Position numbers and translations under genes: made by a program
Assembly: GCF_000499385.1 (NCBI RefSeq)
Contig: NW_013651741.1
Span: 1-18,079 of the forward strand
Source of the DNA: Eimeria necatrix
Taxonomy: Eukaryota > Apicomplexa > Conoidasida > Eucoccidiorida > Eimeriidae
Reading direction: 5' to 3'
Length of the DNA: 18,079 nt
Notes under the pieces: generated by a model
What the model saw: the letters and a program-made list of their open reading frames with translations, nothing else
Database searches by the model: none
What the model was told of the DNA's origin: nothing
Shown: one piece after another, positions 17,906 through 18,079 of the stretch
Numbering within the stretch: position 1 is the stretch's first letter
Layout: each line of letters opens with the position of its first letter

Positions 17906-18079
17906 TGGACCAGACACCTCGCCTCGCGTATGCGGGGGCAAAGTCAAAATCCTTACCAGATTGCTTCCAGCATCAGTCCATATGTTGTCCAAAGAATGTA
18001 GCGTGGCACTTTTCGTGGCTACTCTAGAGGCCTCTCTGCAGCTGTTGTGCGGCTTCCTTGGTCATCGAAACGGTGGCAT
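17906..18079 (-). promoter_or_regulatory. Conserved 5' flank or leader of gene 4
   Basis: Counterpart of the gene 3 flank. A short upstream frame starts at ATG 18065 (MTKEAAQQLQRGL) and stops at TAG 18024. A 2-base insertion relative to gene 3 changes its last codons and also closes the gene's upstream frame with a TGA next to the uATG. The flank continues past the window end. Confidence 0.35.

Larger units (their letters stand above)
15451..18079 (-). repeat. Duplication unit copy B (gene 4 with both flanks)
   Basis: Partner of 10932-13600 in the same orientation, 1.85 kb further on. Near-identity from the window end to about 17450 gives way sharply to diverged sequence in the core and tail, then to a recognisable but weaker 3' flank. 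The unit is cut by the window end, so the duplication may extend further. Confidence 0.75.

Noticed and set aside
1..18079. Bacterial operon, phage, CRISPR array or transposon
   Set aside because: No ribosome binding site pattern, no spaced repeats, no transposase or reverse transcriptase motifs, and genes separated by kilobases of non-coding DNA.

Overview
This 18 kb window looks like nuclear DNA of a eukaryote, most likely an apicomplexan of the coccidian group (Eimeria, Cyclospora or a relative). That assignment is an inference. It rests on large single-exon genes widely spaced in non-coding DNA, on proteins with a recessed transmembrane segment, and on an RxLxD motif just after that segment, which resembles the PEXEL/TEXEL export motif of apicomplexan parasites. 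Bacterial operon structure, ribosome binding sites, rRNA and tRNA genes, CRISPR arrays and recognisable transposons are all absent. I do not recognise any gene by name.

The window holds four members of one paralogous family of about 694 to 724 residues. Genes 1 (895-2988) and 2 (5827-8001) lie in tandem on the + strand. Genes 3 (13428-11275) and 4 (17905-15821) lie in tandem on the - strand. The two pairs converge on a 3.3 kb gene-free stretch. All four proteins share one layout: a short polar N-terminus, one hydrophobic segment at about residues 58-79, RxLxD about ten residues later, a short Ser-Cys motif, a variable acidic or low-complexity linker, a conserved helical core of about 235 residues, a long disordered Pro/Ser/Gln-rich tail, and a very conserved YSLFGxGG[IV]P element near the C-terminus.

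Divergence is patchy. Genes 3 and 4 are nearly identical from 172 bp upstream of the start to about codon 150, then drop abruptly in the core. Genes 1 and 2 share a perfect 70 bp run over the RxLxD codons and a block of about 95% identity in the tail. This fits repeated duplication with local gene conversion. Genes 3 and 4 also share a homologous 3' flank. On the opposite strand it carries a matching reading frame (15244-15810 and 10932-11177), which may be a relic or exon of a second gene.

Intergenic regions: 1-894 is the 5' flank of gene 1; 2989-5826 separates genes 1 and 2; 8002-10931 is the convergent gap; 13601-15243 separates genes 3 and 4. They contain only short direct and inverted repeats and chance-like reading frames. 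The four proteins probably act as a small, rapidly diverging set of secreted or membrane-anchored proteins. Their function cannot be read from the sequence.
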